Part shown: one piece after another, positions 9,954-18,140 of the stretch
Layout: every line of letters begins with the position of its first letter
Numbering within the stretch: the stretch's first letter is position 1
NCBI GenBank assembly: GCA_017437755.1
Contig: JAFRXI010000008.1
Location: forward strand, 62,001-126,000
Reading direction: 5' to 3'
Source of the DNA: Bacteroidales bacterium
GTDB lineage: Bacteria; Bacteroidota; Bacteroidia; Bacteroidales; UBA932
Length of the DNA stretch: 64,000 bases
Translations under genes and position numbers: made by a program
The notes under the pieces: model-generated
Databases searched by the model: none
The model's input: only the letters and a program-made list of their open reading frames with translations
What the model was told of the DNA's origin: nothing

Positions 9954-11308
9954 TGATGGTCAATCCTATTTTACAGGCCTGCATCCTTGCATTCCTCCTG
10001 ACGGCGGGGTGCAAGGATGCCGTGTCTGCTGAAACTGTCCGTCAGCAGGAAACTACTCCTTCATCGGGTGTGTTGGTAGGGTCCGTGGAGCAGTTCAACG
10101 CCGCCTGCAAGGCCGCCAAGCCCGGGGACGTCCTGGTCTGGAAGGACGGGGAATACAAGGACGTAGCCCTCAAGTTCTCCGCCATGGGTACGGCCGGGGC
10201 ACCTGTCACTCTCAGGGCCCAGACGCCCGGAAAGGTGGTGTTCACCGGATTGAGTTCCATCAAGCTGCAGGGCTCATATCTGGTTGTGGAAGGCTTTGCC
10301 TTCAAGAAACTGGACACTTCGGCCAAGAACCAGATACTGACTTGCAACAAGGGAAGTTCCTACTGCCGGCTGAGCGACATCATGATCGACGGCAACGGCA
10401 GCAAGGCTTCCGACATTGATACCAAGTGGGTCAACCTTTATGGTCACCACAATGAGGTTTCCCGTTGCACGTTCATGGACAAGCGGAACATGGGATGCCT
10501 CCTCGTGGTTTGGATGGAAGACGGCATAGTGCCGCGCCATACCATCGTAAACAACTATTTCTCAAGGCCTTACACCCATTACGACGATAACGGGAAGGCC
10601 CGTAACGGCCAGGAGGCCATCCGCATAGGCACAAGCGACTTCTCCTTGAAGGAGGCCTCGTGCACGGTCAGTGGAAACCACTTTTACCGCTGCCACGGCG
10701 AGAGGGCGGAGATCATCTCCAACAAGAGTTGCTTCAACATCTACGAAGGCAACCTTTTCGAGGAAGGTGAAGGCACCCTGACCCTCAGGCACGGAAACGA
10801 CTGCATAGTCCGCGGCAACTGGTTCCTTTCCGGCGGAAAGACCGAGGTGGGAGGCGTGAGGATAATAGGGGAAAGGCACCTGGTGGAGAACAACTGGTTC
10901 CTTTCCCTCACCGGCTCCGGTTACAAGAGCGCCCTCTGCGTGGTCAGGGGCGAGAGCAATGCCGCCCTCAACGGATACTGGACTGTCAAGGATGCGGTTG
11001 TCAGGAACAATACCTTTGTGAACTGCCTCAACGGGATAGTCGTGAACTATTCCGGCCGCGATACACAGGATTCCGCTCCGGAAAACGTTCTGTTCCAGGG
11101 TAATACCCTCGTCTCGTCCAAGAGTTACATGATCCCGGTCTACGTGGTTGAGGATACTCCGGACGATGCGGCGGCATGGGACGGGAACATCATTTCCGGC
11201 GGAAAACTTAAGAACATTACCCTTGATACCGTGAAGCCTGCTCCCGAGGTCCCCGACCAGGGAGATGCCATGGCTTCGGTAAGGAAAAACGCGGGGGTGA
11301 CATGGTAA
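9953..11308 (+). CDS. PL6 family alginate lyase (lipoprotein)
   Basis: A 451-residue right-handed beta-helix lyase of polysaccharide lyase family 6, which cleaves alginate (or dermatan) by beta-elimination. The signal peptide ends in LLTAGC, so the enzyme is lipid-anchored. The family's catalytic pair is present: Lys258 in ISNKSC and Arg279 in TLRHGN, 21 residues apart as in chondroitinase B and known PL6 alginate lyases. The start at 9953 (or 9956) overlaps the previous stop; the upstream in-frame ATG at 9935 lies inside the previous gene. It overlaps the second PL6 gene by 7 bases. Alginate is the likelier substrate because PL17 and KdgF genes follow. Confidence 0.9.
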   Translation: MMVNPILQACILAFLLTAGCKDAVSAETVRQQETTPSSGVLVGSVEQFNAACKAAKPGDVLVWKDGEYKDVALKFSAMGTAGAPVTLRAQTPGKVVFTGLSSIKLQGSYLVVEGFAFKKLDTSAKNQILTCNKGSSYCRLSDIMIDGNGSKASDIDTKWVNLYGHHNEVSRCTFMDKRNMGCLLVVWMEDGIVPRHTIVNNYFSRPYTHYDDNGKARNGQEAIRIGTSDFSLKEASCTVSGNHFYRCHGERAEIISNKSCFNIYEGNLFEEGEGTLTLRHGNDCIVRGNWFLSGGKTEVGGVRIIGERHLVENNWFLSLTGSGYKSALCVVRGESNAALNGYWTVKDAVVRNNTFVNCLNGIVVNYSGRDTQDSAPENVLFQGNTLVSSKSYMIPVYVVEDTPDDAAAWDGNIISGGKLKNITLDTVKPAPEVPDQGDAMASVRKNAGVTW

Positions 11309-13317
11309 GGAAACTGATACCCGCCCTGGCTGCCGGCCTTTTGACCCTCGCTTCTTGCGGGGAAAAGGCCATACCCCTTGACAGGGTGGCCGGCGCCATT
11401 CCAAAGGCCGCTCCCGGTGACACCCTTGTGGTGAAGGACGGGGAGTATTCCGATGTTGAACTCCGCTGGAGGGGATCCGCTCCGGGTGAATCCCCGGTGG
11501 TGGTGATGCCCCAAACTCCCGGCGGCGTCAGGATTACCGGCCGTTCTTCCCTTCATATAAGCGGTACCGGTCTGGAAATCAATTCTTTCCTGTTCGACGG
11601 CTGCGTTGCCGACAAGGGGGCGATAGTGGAATTCCGCGATGGCGACTCGCTTGCAAGGGACTGCAGGATGACCTCGTGCGTGATGGATTCCTGCAATCCT
11701 GCCCGCCGTGATATATCATACAGCTACGTACATCTGTACGGCCGGGGCAACCGGGTGGACCACAATTCCTTCATGGGGAAGCTGAATCTGGGTGTCACCC
11801 TCATAGTCATGCTCAATTACGACGGCTGTGATGAAAACCACCACCGGATCGACCATAACGTGTTCGGGCCCAGGCCCGTCTACGGTTCCAACGGGGCCGA
11901 AACCATCCGGGTGGGGACCTCGCAGCAGTGCATGCAGAATTCCCGTACCGTCATAGAGGACAACCTCTTTGACCGCTGCAACGGCGAGGTGGAGGTGATA
12001 TCCATAAAATCCTGCGAGAACATAATCAGGCGCAATGTCCTTTATGAATGCCAGGGAGTCCTTGCCCTCCGTCACGGCGACCGCAATGTTGCCGAGGACA
12101 ACCTTTTCATCGGCCACGGGGTACGTAACACCGGAGGTGTGAGGATAGTGGGGGAGGACCAGGTGGTACGCGGAAACACCTTCCTGTCACTGGCTGGAGA
12201 ACGTTTCTTCTCGGCCCTCGCTCTCATGTGCGGGGTTCCCAACTCCCTGCCCAACAGGTATATGCAGGTCAAGCGTACGGTTGTGGAAAACAACGTCTTC
12301 GAGGCCTGCCGCTCAATAGAATTCAATACCGGGGCTGATTTTGAGAGGACCCTTCCTCCCGTGGAAACGGTATGGAAGGACAATGTGGTGTCGCCTGTCC
12401 AAAGTTCGGAAGAGCCTTCGCGCGAGGAGATCCTGGATGGGCGAGGGGCATCGTGGTATACCGCTTCGGAGGCTGTTGAACCGGGCTCCGGAAAGGAAGT
12501 CCTGCTCGCTTCGGGCGACGATGTGGCCAAGGCGGTGGCCGGAGCTTCGGACGGAGACGTGTTCATACTGTCCGACAGCCTGTACGTGCTGGAAAATGGA
12601 ATCGAGGTTGCTGCCGACATTGAAATCAAGGCGGCTCCGGGTGCTTCCCCCCTGCTGAAGTATGCCGGCAGGAAGCCGGCCTGCATGATAACCATCTGCG
12701 ACGGTGGGCGCCTGAAGGTCTCTGGCCTTTCATTTACGGGAGTCCTGACTCCGGGACGGAGCCTCGCCAAAGGCATCATTTCCACCGCAGTGGACATGAT
12801 TGAGCCGTACAGCCTTTTCGTGGAGGACTGCTCGTTCTCAAATTGCGGAGAGAGCGGATTCATCCCCGTGAGGGGCCTCAAGGGTACTTTTGCCGATACC
12901 GTGGCCATCCGCAGGTGCACCTTCTCGGCCCTTTCCGGAGATGCGGTGAACTATGCCGCCGAAACCGCCGACAAGGGCGTCTACAGCGGTGACGACGTGA
13001 TTATCGAGGACTGCCGCTTTGAGCGGATACTCGGCATTCCGGTGAATATCTATCGCGGAGGAAGCGACGAGAGTACGGCCGGGCCGTACGTTACCATAAA
13101 GGGCTGTGTATTCGACGACTGCTGCAACAAGGTCCGCGGCTCAGTGATCCGTATAACAGGGGCGCAGGTGCTTTCCGTCACCGGCTGTGATTTCATCGGC
13201 AGCGGCCGCGGAGGCTACTCGGTGAGGCTAGATGAGGCCCCGTGGGAAAAGATTGAACTCAAGGACCTTCGGTTTGTTAATTCCGGAAAGGTCCTGTCCA
13301 ACAGAAAGTTGCTATGA
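11302..13317 (+). CDS. PL6 family lyase with an extra C-terminal beta-helix domain (lipoprotein)
   Basis: A 671-residue lipoprotein (lipobox LASC). Residues about 25-385 form a PL6 beta-helix with catalytic Lys236 (ISIKSC) and Arg257 (LALRHGD), again 21 apart. Residues about 400-671 form a second beta-helix-like section with repeated I-x-D/E-C-x-F patterns. Two-domain PL6 enzymes of this kind are known among alginate lyases, in which the second helix completes the active site or dimer. It may differ from its neighbour in block preference (MG against G or exo-action), but the sequence does not show which. Its stop overlaps the PL17 start by 4 bases. Confidence 0.87.
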   Translation: MVRKLIPALAAGLLTLASCGEKAIPLDRVAGAIPKAAPGDTLVVKDGEYSDVELRWRGSAPGESPVVVMPQTPGGVRITGRSSLHISGTGLEINSFLFDGCVADKGAIVEFRDGDSLARDCRMTSCVMDSCNPARRDISYSYVHLYGRGNRVDHNSFMGKLNLGVTLIVMLNYDGCDENHHRIDHNVFGPRPVYGSNGAETIRVGTSQQCMQNSRTVIEDNLFDRCNGEVEVISIKSCENIIRRNVLYECQGVLALRHGDRNVAEDNLFIGHGVRNTGGVRIVGEDQVVRGNTFLSLAGERFFSALALMCGVPNSLPNRYMQVKRTVVENNVFEACRSIEFNTGADFERTLPPVETVWKDNVVSPVQSSEEPSREEILDGRGASWYTASEAVEPGSGKEVLLASGDDVAKAVAGASDGDVFILSDSLYVLENGIEVAADIEIKAAPGASPLLKYAGRKPACMITICDGGRLKVSGLSFTGVLTPGRSLAKGIISTAVDMIEPYSLFVEDCSFSNCGESGFIPVRGLKGTFADTVAIRRCTFSALSGDAVNYAAETADKGVYSGDDVIIEDCRFERILGIPVNIYRGGSDESTAGPYVTIKGCVFDDCCNKVRGSVIRITGAQVLSVTGCDFIGSGRGGYSVRLDEAPWEKIELKDLRFVNSGKVLSNRKLL

Positions 13318-15467
13318 GAAAGACCATTATTGCGATGCTTCTTGCGCTTGCGGCCTTCCCGGCCGTGGCGGCAACCGAGCATCCCTGCCTGCTTCTGACC
13401 CGTTCCGGGGTGTCCACCATCAAGGCCTCCCTCGGCACGGTCCCCATGTTCGATGCGTCGGTGGCTGAACTGCTGTCAAACGCCGATGCGGCTCTGGGGC
13501 GAGAGGTCTGCGTGCCGGTTCCCAAGGACGGCGGCGGAGGATACACCCACGAGAAGCACAAGCTCAATTACTTTGACATGTACAACTGCGGCGTGGCCTG
13601 GCAGCTCACCGGCAAGAAGGAGTACGCCCTCAAGGTCAAGGAAATCCTGATGGCCTATGCGGAACTCTATCCCACCCTGGGCTATCACGGGCTTGGCCTT
13701 TCAGGTACTCCCGGCCGTCTGTTCTGGCAGACGCTGAACGAGAGCGTGTGGCTGGTCCACACCTCCCAGGCCTATGACTGCATCTGGGACACTCTTACAA
13801 AAAAGGAACGGAAGTATCTGGAAACCACGCTGTTCCGTCCTTATGCCGACTTTGTGATGAACGGCACTGAGGATAACCGCGCCAACCAGAGGATGTTCAA
13901 TACCCTAAACAACCACGCCACCTGGGCAAATACCGCAGTGGGCATGATAGCCATGGTCATGGGCGATAGGGAGCTTCTGGAAAAGGCCCTCTACGGGACC
14001 GACCTTTCCGGTGAAAGGGGCTTCATCCGCCAGCTGGACGTGCTGATCTCTCCCGACGGTTATTTCAACGAGGGTGCATATTACCAGCGCTATGCGATAT
14101 GGCCCTTTGTCATGTTTGCCCAGTGTCTGGACCATAACCGTCCCGACCTGGGGATATTCTCCTATCGTGACGGGATTATCCTGAAGGCGGTGGATACCCT
14201 GCTCCAGATGGCCTACGACGGAGTTTTCATGCGTTTCAACGACGCCCTTGAGAAGGGCTATACCGCCCAGGAACTGATATCGGCCGTGGACATCGCCTAT
14301 AATGCCGACAAGGCCGACAAGCAGTTGCTTTCAGTGGCCAGGGATTACCAGCACAAGGTTGTGGTTACCGATGCAGGCTATGCAGTAGCCAAGGCCATCA
14401 GGGACGGCGAGGCAGAGCCCCTGAAACTCCGCAGCTGCGTCCTCCGCGACGGCGGAGACGGCACAAGGGGGGCGGTGGCGGTTCTGCGTCCTGCGAGGGA
14501 GGACCTCGACGCGGCCATCCTGTTCAAGGCTACTTCCCACGGCCTCAGCCACGGCCATTACGACAGGCTGAACTTCGCCTACTATGATTCCGGGAACGAG
14601 GTTGTGACCGATTATGGCGCTTCCAGGTTCCTGAACATAGAGGCAAAGTACAAGGGACATTACACCCGCGAGAACAAGACTTACGCCCAGTCCACCATCG
14701 CCCACAACACCCTCGTGGCCGACTGCCGGAACCAGTTCGGCGGCAAGATGGCGGTGGCGGAGGAAAGTCACCCGGAAATCACCGGATCGGCCCTTGGAGG
14801 CAGCGTACAGATGGTTTCGGCAAGGGAAGACAAGGCATATCCCGGAATCGTCATGGAGCGTTTCCTCTTCTATGCCGAGGTTCCCTTCCTGCAGTATCCC
14901 CTGATAATGGACCTCCTGAGGGCAACGTCCGACTCTCCGCATACATATGATTATCCCGTGCATTACAACGGCCACATGATCAGCCTGTCTGTCCCTTACA
15001 CTAGGGCGATGGACACCATGCACGCCCTGGGGACCTCCGACGGATATCAGCATCTCTGGGTGGAGGCGGAGGCTGCCGGGGGCCGCGGAAAGACCACCTA
15101 TACCTGGCTCACCGGCCGGAAGATGTACAGCCTCTCCACGGCTACGACCCCTTCCACCAAGGTTTTCCTGGCCAGGACAGGCGCCGCCGATCCGGACTTC
15201 AACCTCCGGAGCGAGCCGATGTACCTGATCCGCGAATCCTCTGCGGGCAACCATCTGTTTGCCTCTTGCCTGGAAACCCACGGTAAGTACGACATCGACA
15301 TAGAGCAGAGCGACAACCTAGAGTCATCCTGCACCGCGGTGGAGATACTGGAGAACGATCCGGGATGCATCAGCGTATTCTTCGGCTTTGCCGGGGACAA
15401 AGCTCTCACGCTCACCGTATGGCCTGCGGGAGAAAAGGTTTTGTATGAAATCAATTATGATAATTAA
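13314..15467 (+). CDS. PL17 family oligoalginate lyase (heparinase II/III-like)
   Basis: A 717-residue protein with an N-terminal signal peptide (cleavage near PAVAATE), so periplasmic. An alpha/alpha-toroid domain (about 25-360) is followed by an antiparallel beta domain of the heparinase II/III type. Asn200-His201 in NNHATW and tyrosines 256-257 in GAYYQRY match the active-site Asn-His and Tyr of the characterised PL17 enzyme Alg17c. The second domain contains SHGHYDRLNF and DYGASRF motifs typical of the family. PL17 enzymes act exolytically on alginate oligomers to release unsaturated monouronates, which fits its place after the PL6 genes and before kdgF and the transporter. Confidence 0.92.
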   Translation: MRKTIIAMLLALAAFPAVAATEHPCLLLTRSGVSTIKASLGTVPMFDASVAELLSNADAALGREVCVPVPKDGGGGYTHEKHKLNYFDMYNCGVAWQLTGKKEYALKVKEILMAYAELYPTLGYHGLGLSGTPGRLFWQTLNESVWLVHTSQAYDCIWDTLTKKERKYLETTLFRPYADFVMNGTEDNRANQRMFNTLNNHATWANTAVGMIAMVMGDRELLEKALYGTDLSGERGFIRQLDVLISPDGYFNEGAYYQRYAIWPFVMFAQCLDHNRPDLGIFSYRDGIILKAVDTLLQMAYDGVFMRFNDALEKGYTAQELISAVDIAYNADKADKQLLSVARDYQHKVVVTDAGYAVAKAIRDGEAEPLKLRSCVLRDGGDGTRGAVAVLRPAREDLDAAILFKATSHGLSHGHYDRLNFAYYDSGNEVVTDYGASRFLNIEAKYKGHYTRENKTYAQSTIAHNTLVADCRNQFGGKMAVAEESHPEITGSALGGSVQMVSAREDKAYPGIVMERFLFYAEVPFLQYPLIMDLLRATSDSPHTYDYPVHYNGHMISLSVPYTRAMDTMHALGTSDGYQHLWVEAEAAGGRGKTTYTWLTGRKMYSLSTATTPSTKVFLARTGAADPDFNLRSEPMYLIRESSAGNHLFASCLETHGKYDIDIEQSDNLESSCTAVEILENDPGCISVFFGFAGDKALTLTVWPAGEKVLYEINYDN

Positions 15468-15477
15468 TCAAGATATT

Positions 15478-15822
15478 ATGGCAACACGCAGTGAAACTTT
15501 CCAGTTTGAGGAAAAGATGGCCTGGGAGAATCCGGGCCCGGGAATCAAGAGGCAGATCATGGCCTATGACGGTCAGCTGATGATGGTCAAGGTGCATTTT
15601 GAAAAGGGCGCCGTGGGAACCATGCACGCCCATTACCACAGCCAGGCCACCTATGTGGCCAGCGGCAGGTTTGAACTCAAGATAGGCGACAAGACCGAGG
15701 TTATCGGCCCCGGAGACGGCTATTATGTGGCACCTGACGAACTCCACGGTTGCGTATGTCTCGAGGAAGGCGTTCTGATCGACACTTTCTCTCCCGTCAG
15801 GGCTGACTTCCTTGGAATCTAG
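15478..15822 (+). CDS. kdgF: KdgF-like cupin, unsaturated-uronate linearising enzyme
   Basis: A 114-residue single-domain cupin. Metal ligands are visible as His50, His52 and Gln56 (MHAHYHSQ) and a histidine near residue 90 (DELHGC). The ending FSPVRADFL closely resembles known KdgF proteins, which convert cyclic 4,5-unsaturated monouronates into the linear keto form. ATG at 15478 is preferred to upstream in-frame ATGs, which lie inside or too close to the PL17 gene. No signal peptide, so cytoplasmic. Placed between the exolytic lyase and the uptake and reduction genes, it supplies the step between import and the reductase. Confidence 0.85.
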   Translation: MATRSETFQFEEKMAWENPGPGIKRQIMAYDGQLMMVKVHFEKGAVGTMHAHYHSQATYVASGRFELKIGDKTEVIGPGDGYYVAPDELHGCVCLEEGVLIDTFSPVRADFLGI

Positions 15823-15828
15823 AAGATT

Positions 15829-17139
15829 ATGAAAATCAAAGGATTGCGCTGGTGGGTACTGGGACTGATAGTCCTTGTTACCATCATCAACTACCTGGAC
15901 CGGAACACCCTTGGCATCATGTGGGCCAAGATAGTGGAGGACCTTGGCCTCATCAATACCGACGGGCTCAGCGAGGCTGAATACAACGACCTCAGCAAGA
16001 AGCTTTTCCGTGACATCAACATGGTGTTCATGGTGTTCTACGGCCTCTCCCAGATGTTCTCGGGCAAGCTTTACGACAAGATCGGAACCCGCAAGGGATT
16101 CACGATTTCGGCAATTGTCTGGGGTATTTCCGACCTTCTCACCTCCTTTGCTACCGGTGTGAAGGGTATAATGGGCTTCAGGGCTGGCCTCGGCCTCGGT
16201 GTAGCCGGTCCCTGGCCCGGAACGGTCAAGAGCAACGCCGAATGGTTCCCCCAGAAAGAGAGGGCCCTGGCCCAGGGATTCTTCAATGCCGGAGCCTCCA
16301 TCGGAGCCATCCTGGCCCCTATCCTGATCGGTCTCATCTACGCCGCTTTCGGATGGAAATGGACCTTCGTGGCAATCGGCGTCCTGGCTCCAATCTGGGT
16401 TATTCCCTGGTTGATACTCAACAAGAAAGGTCCCAAGGAACATCCGTGGATTACGGAAAAGGAGAGGGATTATATAGTTAACGGCCAGCCGGAGTGCAAG
16501 GTTGTGGACAAGGGACTCTCATGGGGGCAGCTGCTGTCCCGCAGGAAGAGCTTCTCGGTCATACTCGGAAGGTTCTTCCTCGACCCCATCTGGTGGATGT
16601 TCGTGACCTGGCTCCCGATCTACCTTGGACAGAAGTACGGAATGGATATCAAGCAGCTGGCCACCCACATGTGGATCCCATATGTAGGTGCTGCGCTTGG
16701 CTCCGTGGCAGGAGGCTGGGTGTCGAGCCACTTCATGCACATGGGAAAGAGCGTCGGGTTCTCCCGCAAGGCCGCCATCCTCATCGGCGCGGCCATCCTT
16801 CTTCCTTCGCTGGTATGGGTGGCATTCGTCCATGAGCCCATGACGGCGGTGTCGGTGATGGCAATCATCCTGTTCGGGTACCAGTTCACCATCAATAACA
16901 TACAGACCCTTCCCGGCGACATGTACACCGGAAAGAGCGTCGGCTCGCTGGCAGGCCTCGGCGGTGCTGCCGCCACCCTCGGCACGATCCTCATGATGCT
17001 GTTCGTCCCCATGCTCACCGCCGGTGACAACTGGACCCCCTTCTTCATCATGGGTGCCAGCCTTGTCCCCCTCAGCGTCCTGTGCGTATTCATCTTCGGC
17101 GGACGCATAGAGCATGATAATCCTGTTGAAAACAAATGA
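15829..17139 (+). CDS. MFS hexuronate transporter (ExuT-like, ACS family)
   Basis: A 436-residue major facilitator with 12 predicted membrane segments. The N-terminus RWWVLGLIVLVTIINYLDR, the loop DKIGTRKGF and the helix GLGVAGPWPGTVKSNAEWFP are typical of the anion:cation symporter branch that carries hexuronates (ExuT, DgoT). It should move the monouronates released by PL17 through the inner membrane. It starts 6 bases after kdgF. The exact substrate (unsaturated mannuronate or guluronate, or DEH) is inferred from the operon. Confidence 0.88.
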   Translation: MKIKGLRWWVLGLIVLVTIINYLDRNTLGIMWAKIVEDLGLINTDGLSEAEYNDLSKKLFRDINMVFMVFYGLSQMFSGKLYDKIGTRKGFTISAIVWGISDLLTSFATGVKGIMGFRAGLGLGVAGPWPGTVKSNAEWFPQKERALAQGFFNAGASIGAILAPILIGLIYAAFGWKWTFVAIGVLAPIWVIPWLILNKKGPKEHPWITEKERDYIVNGQPECKVVDKGLSWGQLLSRRKSFSVILGRFFLDPIWWMFVTWLPIYLGQKYGMDIKQLATHMWIPYVGAALGSVAGGWVSSHFMHMGKSVGFSRKAAILIGAAILLPSLVWVAFVHEPMTAVSVMAIILFGYQFTINNIQTLPGDMYTGKSVGSLAGLGGAAATLGTILMMLFVPMLTAGDNWTPFFIMGASLVPLSVLCVFIFGGRIEHDNPVENK

Positions 17140-17160
17140 TATACATAACTTTACAAAGAA

Positions 17161-17916
17161 ATGGGTAAACTTGATGGAAAGGTGGCCGTTGTGACCGGCG
17201 GCGCCCGCGACCTGGGTCGTGCGATTTCGGTCAAACTCGCGCTCGAAGGCGCAAAGGTATGTCTCAATTACTTTGACAACGAGGGTGACGCCATGGAAAC
17301 CCTGGAGATGATCCGCAAGGATGGCGGCGAGGCAATTGCCGTCCAGGGCGACATGACCAAGGCTGCTGACGTGAAGAACCTTTTTGCAAAGGCTGCCGAG
17401 GCATTTGGCCCCGTTGTGCACGTACTCGTGAACGTGGTTGGCGGTATAGTCGGCCGCAAACTTATTGTGGAGCAGGATGAGAAGTGGTATGACTTCCTGA
17501 TGGACGTGAATATGCGTTCCACCTTCCTCTGCACCAGGGAAGTGGTTCCCATGATGACCGAGGGCGGCGCTATCGTGAACTTCTCCTCTCAGGCCGCACG
17601 TGACGGCGGCGGTCCCGGCGCTTCTATGTATGCGACCGCAAAGGCTGCCGTTCTCTGCCACACCAGGGCCATGGCCAAGGAACTCGGTCCCCAGGGCATC
17701 AGGGTGAACGCCCTCGCCCCCGGCATGATCAACACCTCGTTCCACGACAGGTTTACCAAGCCTGCCGCCAGGGAGAACCTCCACAACACCGCACCCCTCC
17801 GCCGCGAGGGCGAAGCCCCGGAAGTCGCCGACCTGGTATGCTTCCTCGCCTGCAGCGAGTCGTCCTACATCACCGGCGCCTGCATCGACATCAACGGCGG
17901 CGTGCTGTTCTCATAG
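17161..17916 (+). CDS. Short-chain dehydrogenase, likely DEH reductase or KduD
   Basis: A 251-residue classical SDR. The Rossmann motif TGGARDLG (residues 12-19) binds NAD(P)H, and the catalytic Ser143, Tyr157 and Lys161 (YATAK) are intact. In alginate pathways an SDR reduces the linear product DEH to 2-keto-3-deoxygluconate; in pectin pathways the related KduD reduces the KduI product. Because kduI is present at 25450, either role is possible and motifs cannot separate them. It is the last gene of the operon and is followed by a terminator-like hairpin. Confidence 0.82.
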   Translation: MGKLDGKVAVVTGGARDLGRAISVKLALEGAKVCLNYFDNEGDAMETLEMIRKDGGEAIAVQGDMTKAADVKNLFAKAAEAFGPVVHVLVNVVGGIVGRKLIVEQDEKWYDFLMDVNMRSTFLCTREVVPMMTEGGAIVNFSSQAARDGGGPGASMYATAKAAVLCHTRAMAKELGPQGIRVNALAPGMINTSFHDRFTKPAARENLHNTAPLRREGEAPEVADLVCFLACSESSYITGACIDINGGVLFS

Positions 17917-17937
17917 TTAATTGATATCTTCTAATTT

Positions 17938-17969
17938 ACTGGGGTGAGTATTCGCTCGTCCCAGTTTTT
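17938..17969 (+). terminator. Rho-independent terminator-like hairpin after the alginate operon
   Basis: ACTGGG (17938-17944) pairs with CCCAGT (17960-17965), with an inner GAG/CTC pairing, and is followed by TTTTT. It lies 21 bases after the dehydrogenase stop and ends 8 bases before the short peptide gene at 17978. Confidence 0.6.
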
Positions 17970-17977
17970 GGCTTATT

Positions 17978-18124
17978 ATGATGAAGTATGATTATATGGC
18001 TCCCATGTCTGAATCTTTCTCGTTGGATTTAGAGATTAATTTATGCGGAACCAATGATTTCCAGGGTAGCAAAAATGAAAAGTTCTCCAACGAGACTGAT
18101 CTTAATTGGGGAGACGGAGACTAG
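17978..18124 (+). CDS. Short peptide of a lipoprotein-linked family (peptide 1)
   Basis: A 48-residue reading frame (47 if the second ATG at 17981 is used) with no signal peptide or cysteine-rich motif. It begins MMKYDYMAPM, contains NEK in the middle and ends in the acidic, tryptophan-bearing tail LNWGDGD. The same layout (M-K-x-[DE]-Y, NEK, [DN]-W-G-D near the end) is seen in the 46-residue peptide at 20278, which argues that both are translated. The stop lies 16 bases before the lipoprotein start at 18141, with a strong Shine-Dalgarno in the gap. I do not recognise a named family; a leader, chaperone-like or secreted role is open. Confidence 0.6.
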   Translation: MMKYDYMAPMSESFSLDLEINLCGTNDFQGSKNEKFSNETDLNWGDGD

Positions 18125-18127
18125 AAA

Positions 18128-18134
18128 GGGAGGA
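18128..18134 (+). promoter_or_regulatory. Shine-Dalgarno between peptide 1 and its lipoprotein
   Basis: GGGAGGA ends 6 bases before the ATG at 18141 and decides that start against the upstream in-frame ATG at 18054. All three peptide-lipoprotein junctions in the window carry such a site. Confidence 0.6.
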
Positions 18135-18140
18135 TTTATC

